Shown one piece after another: positions 26,265-37,383 of a stretch of DNA of 64,000 nucleotides (the stretch's first letter is position 1; each line of letters opens with the position of its first letter). The stretch spans positions 142,965,041 through 143,029,040 of the forward strand of contig NC_081406.1 of NCBI RefSeq assembly GCF_030272615.1, read 5' to 3'. The notes beneath the pieces were generated by a model that had not been told where the DNA came from, did no database searches, and saw nothing but the letters and a program-made list of their open reading frames with translations. Position numbers and translations under genes: made by a program. This stretch comes from Cryptomeria japonica. Lineage: Eukaryota > Streptophyta > Pinopsida > Cupressales > Cupressaceae.

Positions 26265-27043
26265 TCACCTCAAAGTTTGTAACCGGTTGGTTACAATCTG
26301 AAATATATCTACCAAAACCAAATTTAGACTCTGCATGAATCTATTGTTGTCATTCAAGGTTGCCTCAGTCTGTTGGATTGTGTCGGTGATATAGTGCATG
26401 TGTTCTTCTGGTGATTGCTCTCCTTGAAGTAATGCCTTAGATATTTCATTTCTCAGAGAGATGAGATTGTCCAACTTAGGACCAAGTTTGTATTTAAGTT
26501 CTCTGGCATTAGACTTAATCATTGCCTTCTCTTTCTCAAATTTCTCCAATTTCTCCTCAAAACCTACTATTTCCTGCTCAATAACTGATATAGGTTCGGA
26601 TGAACCAATTATGTTATCAGCTATGTCATCTATTTCTTTCTATACTTTGCTGATCTCCTTTTCTATGTCCTCTATCAAAAGATGTGGTTTGCATGTTTCC
26701 TTGTATTCCAAAATTGTAGAGTTTAGTGTCGGTAATAGTGTATTCATGTGTTCTGTGCACTTCTTTATTGTGTCTTCAAAGAATTTATCCTTCTCCTTTT
26801 CAACTTTCTCTTTGAAGGTGTCCTCATTCACCTTGTCAATGGTTATTACATTATCAATAATAAATTATGATAGTGTGTCCAATTTTCCTATAGAATCCTA
26901 TATGTGATCAATGTTACAATTTGGTGCAAATCAACTTCAGTACTAGTAAAGTGTCATCAATTTCTTTGGAGGCCAATGCATTACAGTCTATTATCTTTTT
27001 GATTGAATCCAAAAGTACTTCAATAACATTTGTATGTATGAAT
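26265..27043 (-). pseudogene. C-terminal coiled-coil part of element B's second ORF
   Basis: Below 27043 the reading shifts to another minus-strand frame and continues, with a few stops (one near 26640, one near 26870), to a stop at 26265. The product is strongly helical and charged (KEKVEKEKDKFFEDTIKKC; EEKLEKFEKEKAMIKS). It is most simply the tail of the long ORF that begins at 29649, displaced by a frameshift. The + strand open frame over the same bases is a shadow of this coiled coil. Function unknown. Confidence 0.5.
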
Positions 27044-28221
27044 TCACTTGATGAAGTTTCGGATATCTGACCAATTACTTTTTATTACCTTCGTGCTTCC
27101 AACATTTGTGACCATTTTTCTTGTGTTTACCTTTGGTGGATCAATCTGTGTTTGCATCTCAACTAGTAAGGGTTTCTTAGACTGCTTTGATGTCACAGTG
27201 ATTGTCGGTTTCTCTGCCATGGTATGTACCTTTGTCTCAGTAGGTTTTTTTGTATGTTCAATTGGCAGTATCTCTATCTCAAGTGGCCCTGTGCCAGCAT
27301 CTATACCTTCAGTATTCTTCCTAGTATCTAATGGTTGCTCTATTTGTAATGATTTCTTTGTTTGTAGTGATTGCTTTGTTTGGGTTGGGATATCAACCTC
27401 AACAGTCTCTACCAGTTTCTCTGCCATGTTGCCATAGTCAACATTGTCATCCTTAACCTTTGCACTGTCCTTATCCACAACAATATTCACTTCCTGAGTA
27501 TCCACATTCATGGTAAAAAGTATTTCAGATTCAAGATTAGTGTCATCATGTGTGACACCTTCAGTGTCAGTAACCGGTGGATCATTAGTATGTACCTGTA
27601 TAGTATCCAAAGGTGGCGGTAAATTGTCAGTGAGCTTGATGTTTGAAATACTACCAATTTTACCTTTCCCCTTATCCTTATCCTTTTGATACACTTTGAA
27701 TGTTTTCTTTGGTTGGTTCATTTCCTCTTGTTTTTCTTTTTCCACAAAAAATATATCCCATTTATCAGTAGTCTCCTCTGCAATCTCATTTACTCTACCT
27801 GCCATCTAACTTACTTGCTAGTGACCATTGGAAAAAAATGGATCTATTAGCCTCACAAATCAAATCATCAATTTCCTCTTATGAGTTTACCGGATGCACA
27901 ACTAGAAGTTTTTCAACTTTTAGTTTCTTATCCAATTCCATCACTGCAATCCTTGTTGCATCTAATCTTCTATACAGTTCATTTGGTAAATCATCCATAA
28001 CTTCAATTAAGACTTTCTTATATATGTCCAAGTGTAAGATAATACTGTTCTCAATGCTTTCCTTGTCAGAATCATTAAATTAATTGTACAATTTACTCAC
28101 ATTAGCCAAATTTCATTAGTTATTTCATTCAACAAATCATCTAATGAAGGTGTGACCAATTTCTATTTCTTCTTAGGAGTTAGTTTCTTGGTCGGTTACC
28201 TTACTGCCTATTGTTTCTTCC
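27044..28221 (-). pseudogene. Middle part of element B's second ORF, acidic and Thr/Lys-rich linker
   Basis: 27805-27044 is a clean 253-codon frame; the bases above it (28221-27806) also read as protein with several stops, containing DDLPNELYRRLDATRIAVMEL. The clean part is hydrophilic and low in aromatic residues. It has an acidic half followed by short Thr/Gln/Lys repeats (TQTKQSLQTKKSLQIEQPL), a composition typical of a disordered linker. No catalytic motif is visible. Together with the flanking pieces it suggests one former protein of roughly 1,000-1,100 residues. The ATG at 27805 is probably internal. Confidence 0.5.
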
Positions 28222-29649
28222 TCAAGGTCCTTGTTCTCTTGGTGAAGGAGAGGGTACCGATGAAGGTTTTCTCTTCCTCCTTTCTACTCTTTTAAACTCT
28301 GCTGCCTTGTCATTGTTGATTCCAGAAGATGTGCCAACAGGTGAAATGTGTGCCTCCGGTTGCAGTCCTTCAAGCTCACTAGCAGTTATCCCAGTAAAGT
28401 TCATAACATTTTCTTTGATTTCCTTTACTTTCTTCGAAGCATCCCTAATGTACTTTTCTCTTTTCTTTCTTTGCTTCATTGTTTGTAAACCACTCTCAAT
28501 AGTTTCAACACTGCCAAAAACGTTTTTTGTTGGTTCTCTTGGTGCATCTAACAAAGCTTTTGCATAAGTCTTAATAATGTTGAGATCTACCTCATAACCC
28601 ATTTTAGTTACCCAAATAGTTTGAGGAAGTACAACTTCCATCCATGTCTCATACTTCTTGATGACAAAATAGATTTCTTTGTCATATTTGTCCACTACAC
28701 TTTGCGGTAGTCTTTCTCTAGTTTTCATTTTAGTTTGAAAAGCTTTAAAGTATTCAGTTATGTTGTTTTCTTTTGCAGTTCCCATGCTGGTAAAAGCTTC
28801 CTGTGATTGTTTTACTACCAGTATGTCATATCCAAAGTCTTTCGATCTTGTACCGAGGATTTCCTTAGTTAAATACAACATTAAGCATACTAAAAGATTA
28901 CCAAAGCGAAATGTCCCTTTCTTATCTCCTTTAATAGTTTTCAAATTATCAATGAGTTCATCTTTCAGCCATTTACACACATCTATCATTGCATTGTTGT
29001 TAACCATTTCATAAGCATTGTTAATGCAAAGACTAGAAACTGAATTAAGCATGTTTGCATCTGTAGTTTTGTAACTTAGCACCATACTTATGAATCTCAC
29101 ATTGATGTCTTTGATATCATTCACTCTTAGTGATCTACTGTCTGATGTTGCTCTAGTTAGGGTCATTACTTTGTTGTTAGGAACTTTCTTTATTTTGTCA
29201 GATCTATTGTTGGTTGAGGGTAAACCAGTTATTGCCCTAATTGCTTGTTGGATAATTTTGCACACATAATCCAACCATAAGAATTCTCCACGTTCTCTAC
29301 TTAGGACAATTCTCACTATTTCTTCTAGAAATTCAGGGATATTCAATATCTCAATAAAACCTAAAGTCTCCACATTCTTGTGTTTAGGTTTAATAGTGCC
29401 ATTTTCATCACAAATTACCGTTCTAAACATTTTCAACAATTCCTCAGAACCTAATTCTTCAATGTTGCAATGTATATATATCCTAGGGTCTTCAGCAAAT
29501 GCTACACCTTTAGGAATTTTCAAAAATTCCCGTATGGAATCATCTTGCTTAGCTACTTTGGGAATTATTTTAAACATGGGCCTAGGGCGTTTTACATTTT
29601 CCACAATAGTAGGGTTCGCAACAAACTCAGGAGAAGAAGAAGAAGCCAT
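28222..29649 (-). CDS. N-terminal 475 residues of element B's unidentified long ORF
   Basis: This is the longest intact frame in the window. It starts at the first ATG (MASSSSPEF), in the same frame as the gag upstream, about 340 bases after the gag stop. Residues about 1-50 are basic and Pro-containing. About 60-270 look globular, with several hydrophobic helices (RFGNLLVCLMLYLTKEIL near residue 250). About 390-475 are highly basic, ending in a Ser/Pro-rich tail with KRVERRKRKP. I see no DSG, HHCC, DDE or xxDD motif, so it is not a normal retroelement enzyme. It sits where protease-integrase-RT should be. Plant genomes contain poorly characterised retroelement proteins of this kind (some labelled putative plant transposon protein), and this may be related, but that is unverified. 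A frameshift near 28220 probably cuts it from the following segments. Confidence 0.6.
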   Translation of the reverse strand: MASSSSPEFVANPTIVENVKRPRPMFKIIPKVAKQDDSIREFLKIPKGVAFAEDPRIYIHCNIEELGSEELLKMFRTVICDENGTIKPKHKNVETLGFIEILNIPEFLEEIVRIVLSRERGEFLWLDYVCKIIQQAIRAITGLPSTNNRSDKIKKVPNNKVMTLTRATSDSRSLRVNDIKDINVRFISMVLSYKTTDANMLNSVSSLCINNAYEMVNNNAMIDVCKWLKDELIDNLKTIKGDKKGTFRFGNLLVCLMLYLTKEILGTRSKDFGYDILVVKQSQEAFTSMGTAKENNITEYFKAFQTKMKTRERLPQSVVDKYDKEIYFVIKKYETWMEVVLPQTIWVTKMGYEVDLNIIKTYAKALLDAPREPTKNVFGSVETIESGLQTMKQRKKREKYIRDASKKVKEIKENVMNFTGITASELEGLQPEAHISPVGTSSGINNDKAAEFKRVERRKRKPSSVPSPSPREQGP

Positions 29650-29985
29650 TGGAAAATACCTTTAGCTGCCTTAAAGTATTCCGAATGCTTGAAAAGATCA
29701 CTTCACACCTTCGCCTTGAATGCCTTTGCTCTTTTTTGTGCTCTCTACTAATTTGAATGCTCGGTAAATAAAAAATGAGGGAAATCCGATGATTTATAAT
29801 GACTTTTCTCTTACCAACTGCATTAAATGCTTGTCGGTTAAGTGAAAACTTAACACATCTGCTGCTAAAGAAGAAATCTATCTTCTCACCATCGACCGAG
29901 GGTAATTTGCATGATATTCAATTTACTGCAATACCCCCAAAGGGTTACTCTGTTCTACCGGTGTTGAGATAGTTTCATCAACATC

Positions 29986-31080
29986 CTATTCTCTCTTCCT
30001 AATCCATTGTTTTGAAAATTCTTGCTTTACCTCATCTACCTTTTCTTTGCCTTTCAAACTAGATCCTTTATTGTTTGCCGGTAAACTCTCGCTTCTATAG
30101 AATTTTGCAATATGTCCAATCTTGTTACAAGCATAACAAGTTACATTATTCTTCTGAATAGCCTTTCCATATCCTATGCCAGTTTGTGTTCTCCATTGAT
30201 TAGATAAGTGCCCAAATCTTCCACAAACATAACATTTCACATTCATATTGCATCTTTCTGAATTATGACCAACTTTGTTGCATTTGGAACATTGACCGGT
30301 GGGTGCATTAATGTTTTGATTGTTTCTAGATCTACACTGATTTTCTTTATGACCATACTTGTTACAGTTAAAGCATTTTCCATTAAATTTATAAGCACTA
30401 GGTTGTCTTACCGGTTTACTGTGATCATGATTGTTTGCAGTACTGAAACATTCTTCAACTTCAAATCCAAGTCCATTAGTATCTCCATTAGGTTTCTAAT
30501 TTTTCAGCATATCATCAAGTTCCTTTGAAATTTTCTTGAATTTCTCTTTATGTTGATTTGCAATAGCCAACTCATTTTCTAGAATTCCCTTTTCTCTCAT
30601 AAGCTCAATTTTATCATGTTGCATGTGAATCAGATCTGTCTTCAACATATCATTTTCATGACTAAGTCTTAGATTTTCATTTCCAGCATCATTGAGTCTC
30701 CTAGTCAAGTCATCTTCATTCTTCTTCATGTCTTCAATGTCTTTATAAAACCTCATAGTCATATCTTGCATTTTATTCTTCATAGTACTGTTTTCCTGTC
30801 TTAACTTGTTTGCAAGTTCTCTAAGAGTTTCCTTTTCATCATCATCTTTCTGCATCTTCTCATGAAGTTCTTTTCTTTTATTTTGAGCTATAGTAATATT
30901 CTCCTGAAGTCCTTGAATGAATTCTTGTGTAGTCCTCAAATCATCTTCAAGTTTGATATTCTTCAACTTATTTGCATCATAATCTACAAGAGCTCCTTCC
31001 AATTGTTTTCTTAAGTTCTCCATCTGTACTGGTGTTAGAATCTTCCTCAAGTTGTTAGGCTTTTGAAAATAGAGGACCAA
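29986..31080 (-). pseudogene. gag: Gag-like protein of element B: long coiled coil plus four zinc knuckles
   Basis: One frame of about 364 codons is interrupted by a single TAG at about 30496. The first 194 residues are an almost uninterrupted coiled coil. After the stop come four CCHC knuckles in a row: CFNCNKYGHKENQC, CSKCNKVGHNSERC, CYVCGRFGHLSNQW and CYACNKIGHIAKFY. In the last two the final Cys has become Trp or Tyr, so only two look able to bind zinc. A coiled coil with several knuckles fits nucleocapsid function in a Sirevirus-like gag. The usual UBN2 head is missing: the frame begins almost at the PBS, as if the gag N-terminus had been deleted. Confidence 0.7.
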
Positions 31081-31092
31081 GCTCTGATACCA
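31081..31092 (-). other. Primer-binding site of element B
   Basis: gctctgatacca is the exact reverse complement of TGGTATCAGAGC (initiator tRNA-Met PBS) and lies two bases from the 5' LTR. Confidence 0.9.
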
Positions 31093-31094
31093 AT

Positions 31095-31898
31095 TGTTAG
31101 GAATAATGACAGTCCCAAAAATACTAAGAGGGGAGGGGGGGATGAATAAGTATCTAATTGGTTAGCAGAATATTTAAACTTATTAAGAACTTTGCATCCC
31201 AAAATAGTGTACTGGTAAATAAGAATTAATGCAGAAAATAAGAATAACAGATACAACATAGAGAATACACCATAACACAAGATATTTAATGAGGAAACCT
31301 GGTGTGGGAAAAACCTCGGTGGGATTTGTGACCCACAATATTCACTCACTAGCCAATGAATAAATATTACTTACAATGAGGGGCCTGCACATGCAGGGAG
31401 GCCAACTACCTAGAGCTCACTGCTCAATAAGAGTAACACTGACTAAAAAAGTGGATTATGAAATCCAATATAATGTACTACTTCAAGTCAACATCAACTA
31501 TGCTAGGTTCATTACCGGTTTAAGCTCATTCTATAACCAAAACCTTATACAAAATTTGCCTTATTCGCATATAACATCCTTCCTTTTCCTTATTTTCTTA
31601 CTCTCTCATTCATTCAACCATAATGATTTACAAGATCTCATACATATATGAGTCTATTACAATGTACCATGTCAGCTTTACAAAAGATAATTACATTAAA
31701 ATATAATAAACAAAAGTTTATTCCCTGTCGGCTGGGGTGTCAGTATGCATTGTTGCCGCTACCGGTGAAGTGCCTGTCGGTGTATGTAGATGTTTATTGC
31801 CGGTGTCAGTGGCTTACCAGATGAATGTCAGTTGGTTGCCAGATGGTTGCCATCAATGACAACATCAAATATTCTCATAAGAGTGTAGAATGCCAACA
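31095..31898 (-). repeat. 5' LTR of element B
   Basis: It begins TGTTAGGAATAATGAC on the + strand and ends aatgccaaca. It aligns along its whole length with 25255-26064. The terminal hairpin is weakened here to a 5-bp stem, atact (31121-31125) with agtat (31149-31153). Confidence 0.88.
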
Positions 31899-32395
31899 TG
31901 ATCACCACCTAGCTTCCAAGTGTCATATTTGTCGACATCCTCCTCTTCTTGGTTTTCCATTTCAGTTTGACATTCTTTGTTGACCAATATTGACTACTAG
32001 TTCAACTCACCTTACCAATATAACCTAACTCCACTGGTGGGCCTTCATACCTGCATACCTCTTCTCTGTCGGTGGATCAACTTGGCCTTCCATCAAACAT
32101 GTTGGTCCTACTACTTAGTCTATTTACCAACAACATTAATCTTCTCTAAGTATACTAGTTTACATCCTTCAGTTCTTCTTTTGCTTGCTTGCTTACGTGC
32201 CTTATTGGTGAGCCAACTTTACTGAAAGATGACACAATTCATGTGTACTGGTAACCTTTCTTCTGTCTACTTACTCACATATGGATTGACATCATCATGT
32301 CTTACTTCTCCTATACCAATCACCACTTCTTACTCATAGGTGACCATGCCAAACCAGTTGACACCAATGTCAACTTAATACCAATAATACCAATA
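31899..32395 (-). mobile_element. Solo LTR K (right part)
   Basis: This is the continuation of 24069-25254 after element B. Near its end, accagttgacaccaatgtc resembles, in reverse, the start of element A's LTR. The unit ends ccaata at 32395 (CA to TA), followed by gcatc. The match to A is weaker than on the left side, so the exact end is uncertain. Confidence 0.5.
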
Positions 32396-32480
32396 GCATC
32401 TTGCATGAAATATTTAGTAGTTTTTAATGTAGGTGGGTAATCGTACAGATCTGTGTCGCACTTTAGGCTAACAATACCTA

Positions 32481-32572
32481 TTCCGGCTGGAAGGGTTTTG
32501 GTCGGAAGAACCCTTCTGATCGGATTGACTTGGTGGATTGAATAGTTCTAGCCGGAACCCTTCCAGCCGGAA
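32481..32572. repeat. 17-bp perfect inverted repeat with 58-base loop
   Basis: ttccggctggaagggtt (32481-32497) and aacccttccagccggaa (32556-32572) are exact reverse complements. The loop holds further aacccttc and atcgg words that could form alternative stems. It is GC-rich inside AT-rich DNA. No transposon family recognised. Confidence 0.85.
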
Positions 32573-33724
32573 CTGTTTGTGTGGAATGCTAAGTGGCAGC
32601 CACATCAAAAAAAATGATGATTTTTTGAAACTTGTCACTTCTACAATACAATTCAATAGGTAAATTAAACTTATTAAAAAAAATAAAAAATACCTTTTTG
32701 TAGAGATTGAAGTCACGATTCTACTCATATAATTTTTTATAATGTTTTGATAACATTTAATATATAAAAAATTAAAAATTCTACGATTAGGTATTCTTTT
32801 GTTCTATAACAGGCTGGTTTGAAAAAGAAAAAAAAATATCGAATCAGTTCAAAAAAAATTGAAAAAAATATGGTTCACTAGAAGAGAGTCTTCTCCAAAA
32901 GGGTATTTTTTTTTTATTATTATCATAAATTGAATAGACAAATTGTGGTGGGAGACAAAAACCATCAAATTCTGACATATTCGATTTCCAAATGCTATAA
33001 CAAAGAAAATATACATCAAAAATTAATTTTTTTTTTCATGCACAATATATATATATATGTCATCTATAATGGATATTAAAATCAGAAAAAAAATAAGTTG
33101 ATTTACATTTTCTTTTGTGGTGGGAACTAAACCCCCTGATTTTCAACGTTTTTCAACAATAAAAAAATGGACATTAAAGCTAAAAAAACATATAAATTAT
33201 TGACAATTTTTTTTCAAAAAATAGTAGACTTAAACTTCAACCAATTTTACACATTTCATCAGTTTACATCATCTTCAAATTCAAAATGCAAATGACACTT
33301 TTATGGCGACAAAATTGAACAGTTATTGTTGTGTTAACCTTTTCCTTTGTAAAAGTGTGACACAGGTTTATGCTTTTACCCAAGTCTTCGACAAACAATG
33401 ATAACCTACACAAAATGTAAGTCTAGATTTAGTCGCCAATTTTTTCTTTAAACAACAGACAGAAAACACTACCGTACGAAGTATCAAGCTAACAAACTAA
33501 TTAACAATCCAACTAAATTTAAATTAAGAAAAAACAAAAATTAACTAAATCTAAAAGATCTAAATTAACAACTAAGAATTAAAAAAATTAAACTAAATAA
33601 AAAACTAACTAAATTAATGACTCACTAATTTAAATTAAAACACATTAAACTAAATCTAAATTGAATTAGCAAAAGTAGTCTAAAATTAATCTAATTTGTA
33701 ACTCAAAATCTAAATGAATTAATT

Positions 33725-33853
33725 TTAAAATCTAAATCTAATATAAACAACAAATTTAAAATCTAAACTAATTCTAAATCTAATTTAAACAACAAATTTA
33801 AAATCTAAATCTAATATAAACAACAAATTTAAAATCTAAACAAATATAAACAA
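33725..33853 (+). repeat. Short tandem array (about 31-42 bp units, nearly four copies)
   Basis: Units start ttaaaatctaaa and end taaacaacaaat, at 33725-33755, 33756-33797, 33798-33828 and a partial copy to 33853. The first and third are identical by eye. Confidence 0.8.
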
Positions 33854-34573
33854 GAAGTGTCACATAGTGGCGAGTAGTTGTCGTCATAGTATTGTAATAA
33901 AAATATTTGTTCTAAATTTTAATTATTATAATTTTGATTCATTGTTAATTTAAAAGTATATTAATATAATTATATTTATGTAATATTAATTATAACTATT
34001 ATTTTAACAAAATAATAAACATAATAATAATATAATGCAAATTTTATAGTAAAAAATATTTTTTTTTCTTAAAAGCATAACCCTAATTTAATTAATATAT
34101 ATATATATATAATTATAATTATAATAATAAAATTAATCTCAAATTTAATTATTAATTTGTAATATTATATTATTTTAATTATATTTATATAAAATTAGTT
34201 ATAATTGATCTTAATAAAATAATTATTAATAATTATAAAAGTGAAAATAGATTTTTTAAATAAATTAATGAAAAATATTTAAATTTATGGTTAAAAGTTA
34301 TTAAATAATTTTGTATATATTAAAATGATTTAAAAAATAACTAGGAAAAAATGGGTTGTCCCCACAACACAACAACAATGTTGCACACCTACCTAAGGGG
34401 AGGTCAATTGTTAAAATCACAACATAAGTAATGTTTTCTCGAACATGCTTTGCTTGACATAGGTTACCAAGTGACTATTGCATGAAGCATACACATCACT
34501 ATTGTCTGCAATGCCATGAAAGAAGGAATATAGAGAACCCCCTTGCGCAGAGAAAAGGTAGATGTGCTGGAGA

Positions 34574-34697
34574 GATAAGGTATTAGCACCAATGGAGAGA
34601 TAAGGATGGTGCGATATTTGAGCAATAAGGACTAGAATGATAAGGAGATTAATGGAGAGATAAAAATTGGAGTGATAAGGGGTTTGGAGTGATAAGG
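34574..34697 (+). repeat. Cluster of GATAAGG words
   Basis: Exact GATAAGG occurs at 34574, 34599, 34639, 34674 and 34691, mostly within ggag(a/t)gataagg, with near-matches at about 34655 and 34730. It may be a decayed minisatellite. GATAAG is also a plant I-box core, but no gene is nearby. Confidence 0.6.
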
Positions 34698-35980
34698 AGA
34701 GATAGAATAGATAGGACGACACAGGGAGATATAAGGCTGTTAATGTCGACAATGTCTGAGTATGAGGCCCTAAAAAATGTGGATTCACTGGTTCATAGCT
34801 CTAGTAAAAAACGACTTGGCTTCAACCTCTTACTGAGCAAAAAAAATGATTAAAAACATTACGATTTTCAAAAAGTATTTAAAAGTAGAATGATTTAAAA
34901 ATATATATTTATATAATACAATTATAAAGAATATATATAATAATTAGGTTTATTTTTTAATAGAAATATTTGAATTTAATTTTTAATTTTTAATTTAATT
35001 TAAATTCATTGAAATCCCTATAATTAGTTTGATTATCTATATTTTGAGATAAAAAAAATAATTATTAAAATTTATATCTATTTAGAAAAATATTTTATTT
35101 ACAATATTATAAACAATAAAAAATTAAAAAACTATTTAAAATAGACATTTCTTTTTTAAAAGTACAAAGAAATCCAAAAAAACCCCAAAAATCTATCAAT
35201 TCCTAAAAATTTGCCCCTATAGCACCAAATTTTTTAAACCTATCATATAGTAGATAAATAATTTTTACAAAGTCTTAAAATAAAATATATAAATCTCAAC
35301 TACAAAAACCAAGTTTGATTTTGAAAGCAAAAATAATAAACACTTTTGATTGTTGCAAATTCATTGATTAATTAGGCTAATGCAATGAAAAAATATTAAT
35401 AACAATTAAAAATTAAAAATACTAAATTTAAAACTAGAAAACTACAAATAAAACTAAAATCTAAAAATAAACAAAAATTAAAACTTTAAAGCATAAAGCG
35501 AGGCTAAAACTTAATAAAATCTGAAAATTAAAAATAAAAAACTAAATTAAATCTAAAAAGCTAAAAACTAATTACCATACTTTAAAAAAAACTAAAACCT
35601 ACTTTTTTTATTGTTTTGCAATCTATGATTTATTCTATATATCTCAACAATTTATGTTTTTTTCCTATAGAAACAAATGTTTTAAACTTGCCATCTAAGT
35701 AATTTTTAAACTTGCAATTTGTAATGTTTTAGAATCTGGCAACCATGCATGCAAGGCGTGAGGCATAGACAAGGGAGAAATTTTTTATATCAGCAAAAGC
35801 CTAAGGATAGAGAAGGCACAAAACTGAACTATAACCCGCTAAAATGTAGAATATAAACAAGGAAAATAAACCATGTTATAACCTGTTAAAATATGGATCA
35901 AATCAAGGCACGTGAAACCATGTTAAATCTACAAAATGTGATTAAAAATGAGACTTGTTCACATCGGATTCACCAAAAAC

Positions 35981-37365
35981 TGTGATGTAGGGAATTAAGC
36001 AAAAACATTATGATATATAAAAGCCAACCACAAAGCATAAAATGTCATGAAATATCACCCTAACACAATCAATACAAGCATGCAAATGAAATGTAAAAGA
36101 AATACAAACCAAATGCAAACATCTCTTTCATTGTTCTTCCTTTGTTCTTCTTTCTCCTTCAAATGTGTGTGGATCTCACCTACAAAGAAAGTGTGTTGCA
36201 AGCAAGACGATGGCAAAGCAAATTGAAATTGACAGTGTAAGGAGATTCGAAATGTGGTTGTTAATCATTGAGAAAACAACTCAATTTATAAGAGAATTGA
36301 TAAATCATCAAATTGGCATGAGCAATTGAAAGAAGCAATTGGATTTGAAAATAACATGATTAAGAGACAAATTATGACAAACTTCTATGTCAAATTCATG
36401 ACAAGTTGCTATGACAAGATATGACAAATTTCTATGTCGATTTTAAGACAAATTGAAGAGAAAATTGTGATTCTCAATTACGACAAATTGGAGAGAAATT
36501 AGTCAATTGATTATGACAAATTGAGCACAAAAATAGCTCATTTATTGGAGGCAAAAGGGGACCCAAATTAGTGGAGAAATTTGGGGGGAAAATTAGGAGA
36601 TAAAAAGATGGGAGAAATTAATAATCTCATTTATTAATTTCTCTCATAGAAGGACAATTAGCCAATTAAATAAATAATTTAATTGTGACACAAGACATAG
36701 GATAAATGAATAAATTCATTTAACCTAAGAAAGGATTAATAATTAAAGAATTATTAAACCCTAGAAAGGAGAAAAAGAGTGAAATAGGTCAAAAAAATGT
36801 CATGATATGATTAATGTGATAAATGCATGATGATGATCATGATCAAGAAAATAATTGACAAGGACCAAAAGTTGATTAAATTGATCCAAATTGACAAGAT
36901 TGAATTGATAAAGGATGATTAATAAAGGATCGATGATGAATCGATCAAGATTGACTTGATAAAGACTGATAATGATTGAAAAAGGGTTGATTTGATAAAG
37001 ATTGATGAGGATGCAAATTGATTTTGATAATTGATTGAAATAGGTTCGATATTTTAATTGATAATGATTCAAGACAAACCCTAATTAACACCAATTAGGG
37101 TTAAAATTATTTCCAATCGATATGAAAGATCGATCACAATCTTAGATTGAGAAATAGGATTGACATTGATAATACCTAAGTCAAATGTGAGAAATTGGAA
37201 TCAAATAGGAAAAGAATGCAAAAGAATGACACAATGCCAAAAAATGATAAAGACCAAATGCATGACATAGAGGAAGTATTAGTAGGTGCGAAAACCCTAA
37301 AAGAAGATAAAGTGGGCATGTTAAGGTATGACACCACAAGTGTTAATCATTTTTAGATGCCTACA
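35981..37365 (-). repeat. 3' LTR of element E1 (left edge approximate)
   Basis: The right edge is firm: gcctaca at 37365 followed by the reversed polypurine tract. The left edge, tgtgatgtaggg at 35981, is chosen by resemblance to tgatgatagg at the C2 LTR edge and is uncertain. The LTR contains many tgacaaatt and attgata words. The partner LTR is not in the window. Confidence 0.5.
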
Positions 37366-37383
37366 TTTTGTTCCTCTTTGAGA
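37366..37383 (-). other. Polypurine tract of E1
   Basis: + strand ttttgttcctctttgaga is the reverse of a purine-rich TCTCAAAGAGG tract directly upstream of the LTR. The equivalent site in C2 is 53822-53837. Confidence 0.65.

Larger units (their letters stand above)
25255..31898 (-). mobile_element. Element B: non-autonomous Sirevirus-like LTR retrotransposon with a large unknown ORF
   Basis: Two LTRs (25255-26064 and 31095-31898), a PBS at 31081-31092 and a polypurine tract at 26065-26076 define a minus-strand element of about 6.6 kb. In coding order it carries a coiled-coil plus zinc-knuckle gag (31080-29986), then an unidentified reading frame spread over 29649-26265. No protease, integrase, RT or RNase H motif was found, so the enzymes would have to come from elsewhere. 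It is inserted in solo LTR K. The target duplication is unclear: gcatg ends at 25254, but the right flank gives only acatg, overlapping the LTR end. The LTR pair differs modestly, mostly by transitions, and looks younger than element A. Confidence 0.85.
32396..35980. other. AT-rich region without a recognised gene
   Basis: It holds a 17-bp inverted repeat (32481-32572), a short tandem array (33725-33853), and a cluster of GATAAGG words (34574-34697). Long poly-A/T and taa/aat low-complexity stretches fill the rest (32870-33250, 33900-34350, 34850-35700). Short open frames are not gene-like. Confidence 0.4.

Noticed and set aside
26461-26907. 148-codon + strand frame rich in Ser and Phe
   Set aside because: Shadow of the minus-strand coiled-coil tail of element B; Ser/Phe/Leu-rich text is the expected antisense of Lys/Glu-rich coding.
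36800-37072. 90-codon minus-strand frame rich in Tyr, Asn, Leu and Ile
   Set aside because: Low-complexity ttgataaa/gattgat repeats in the LTR of E1; no domain.
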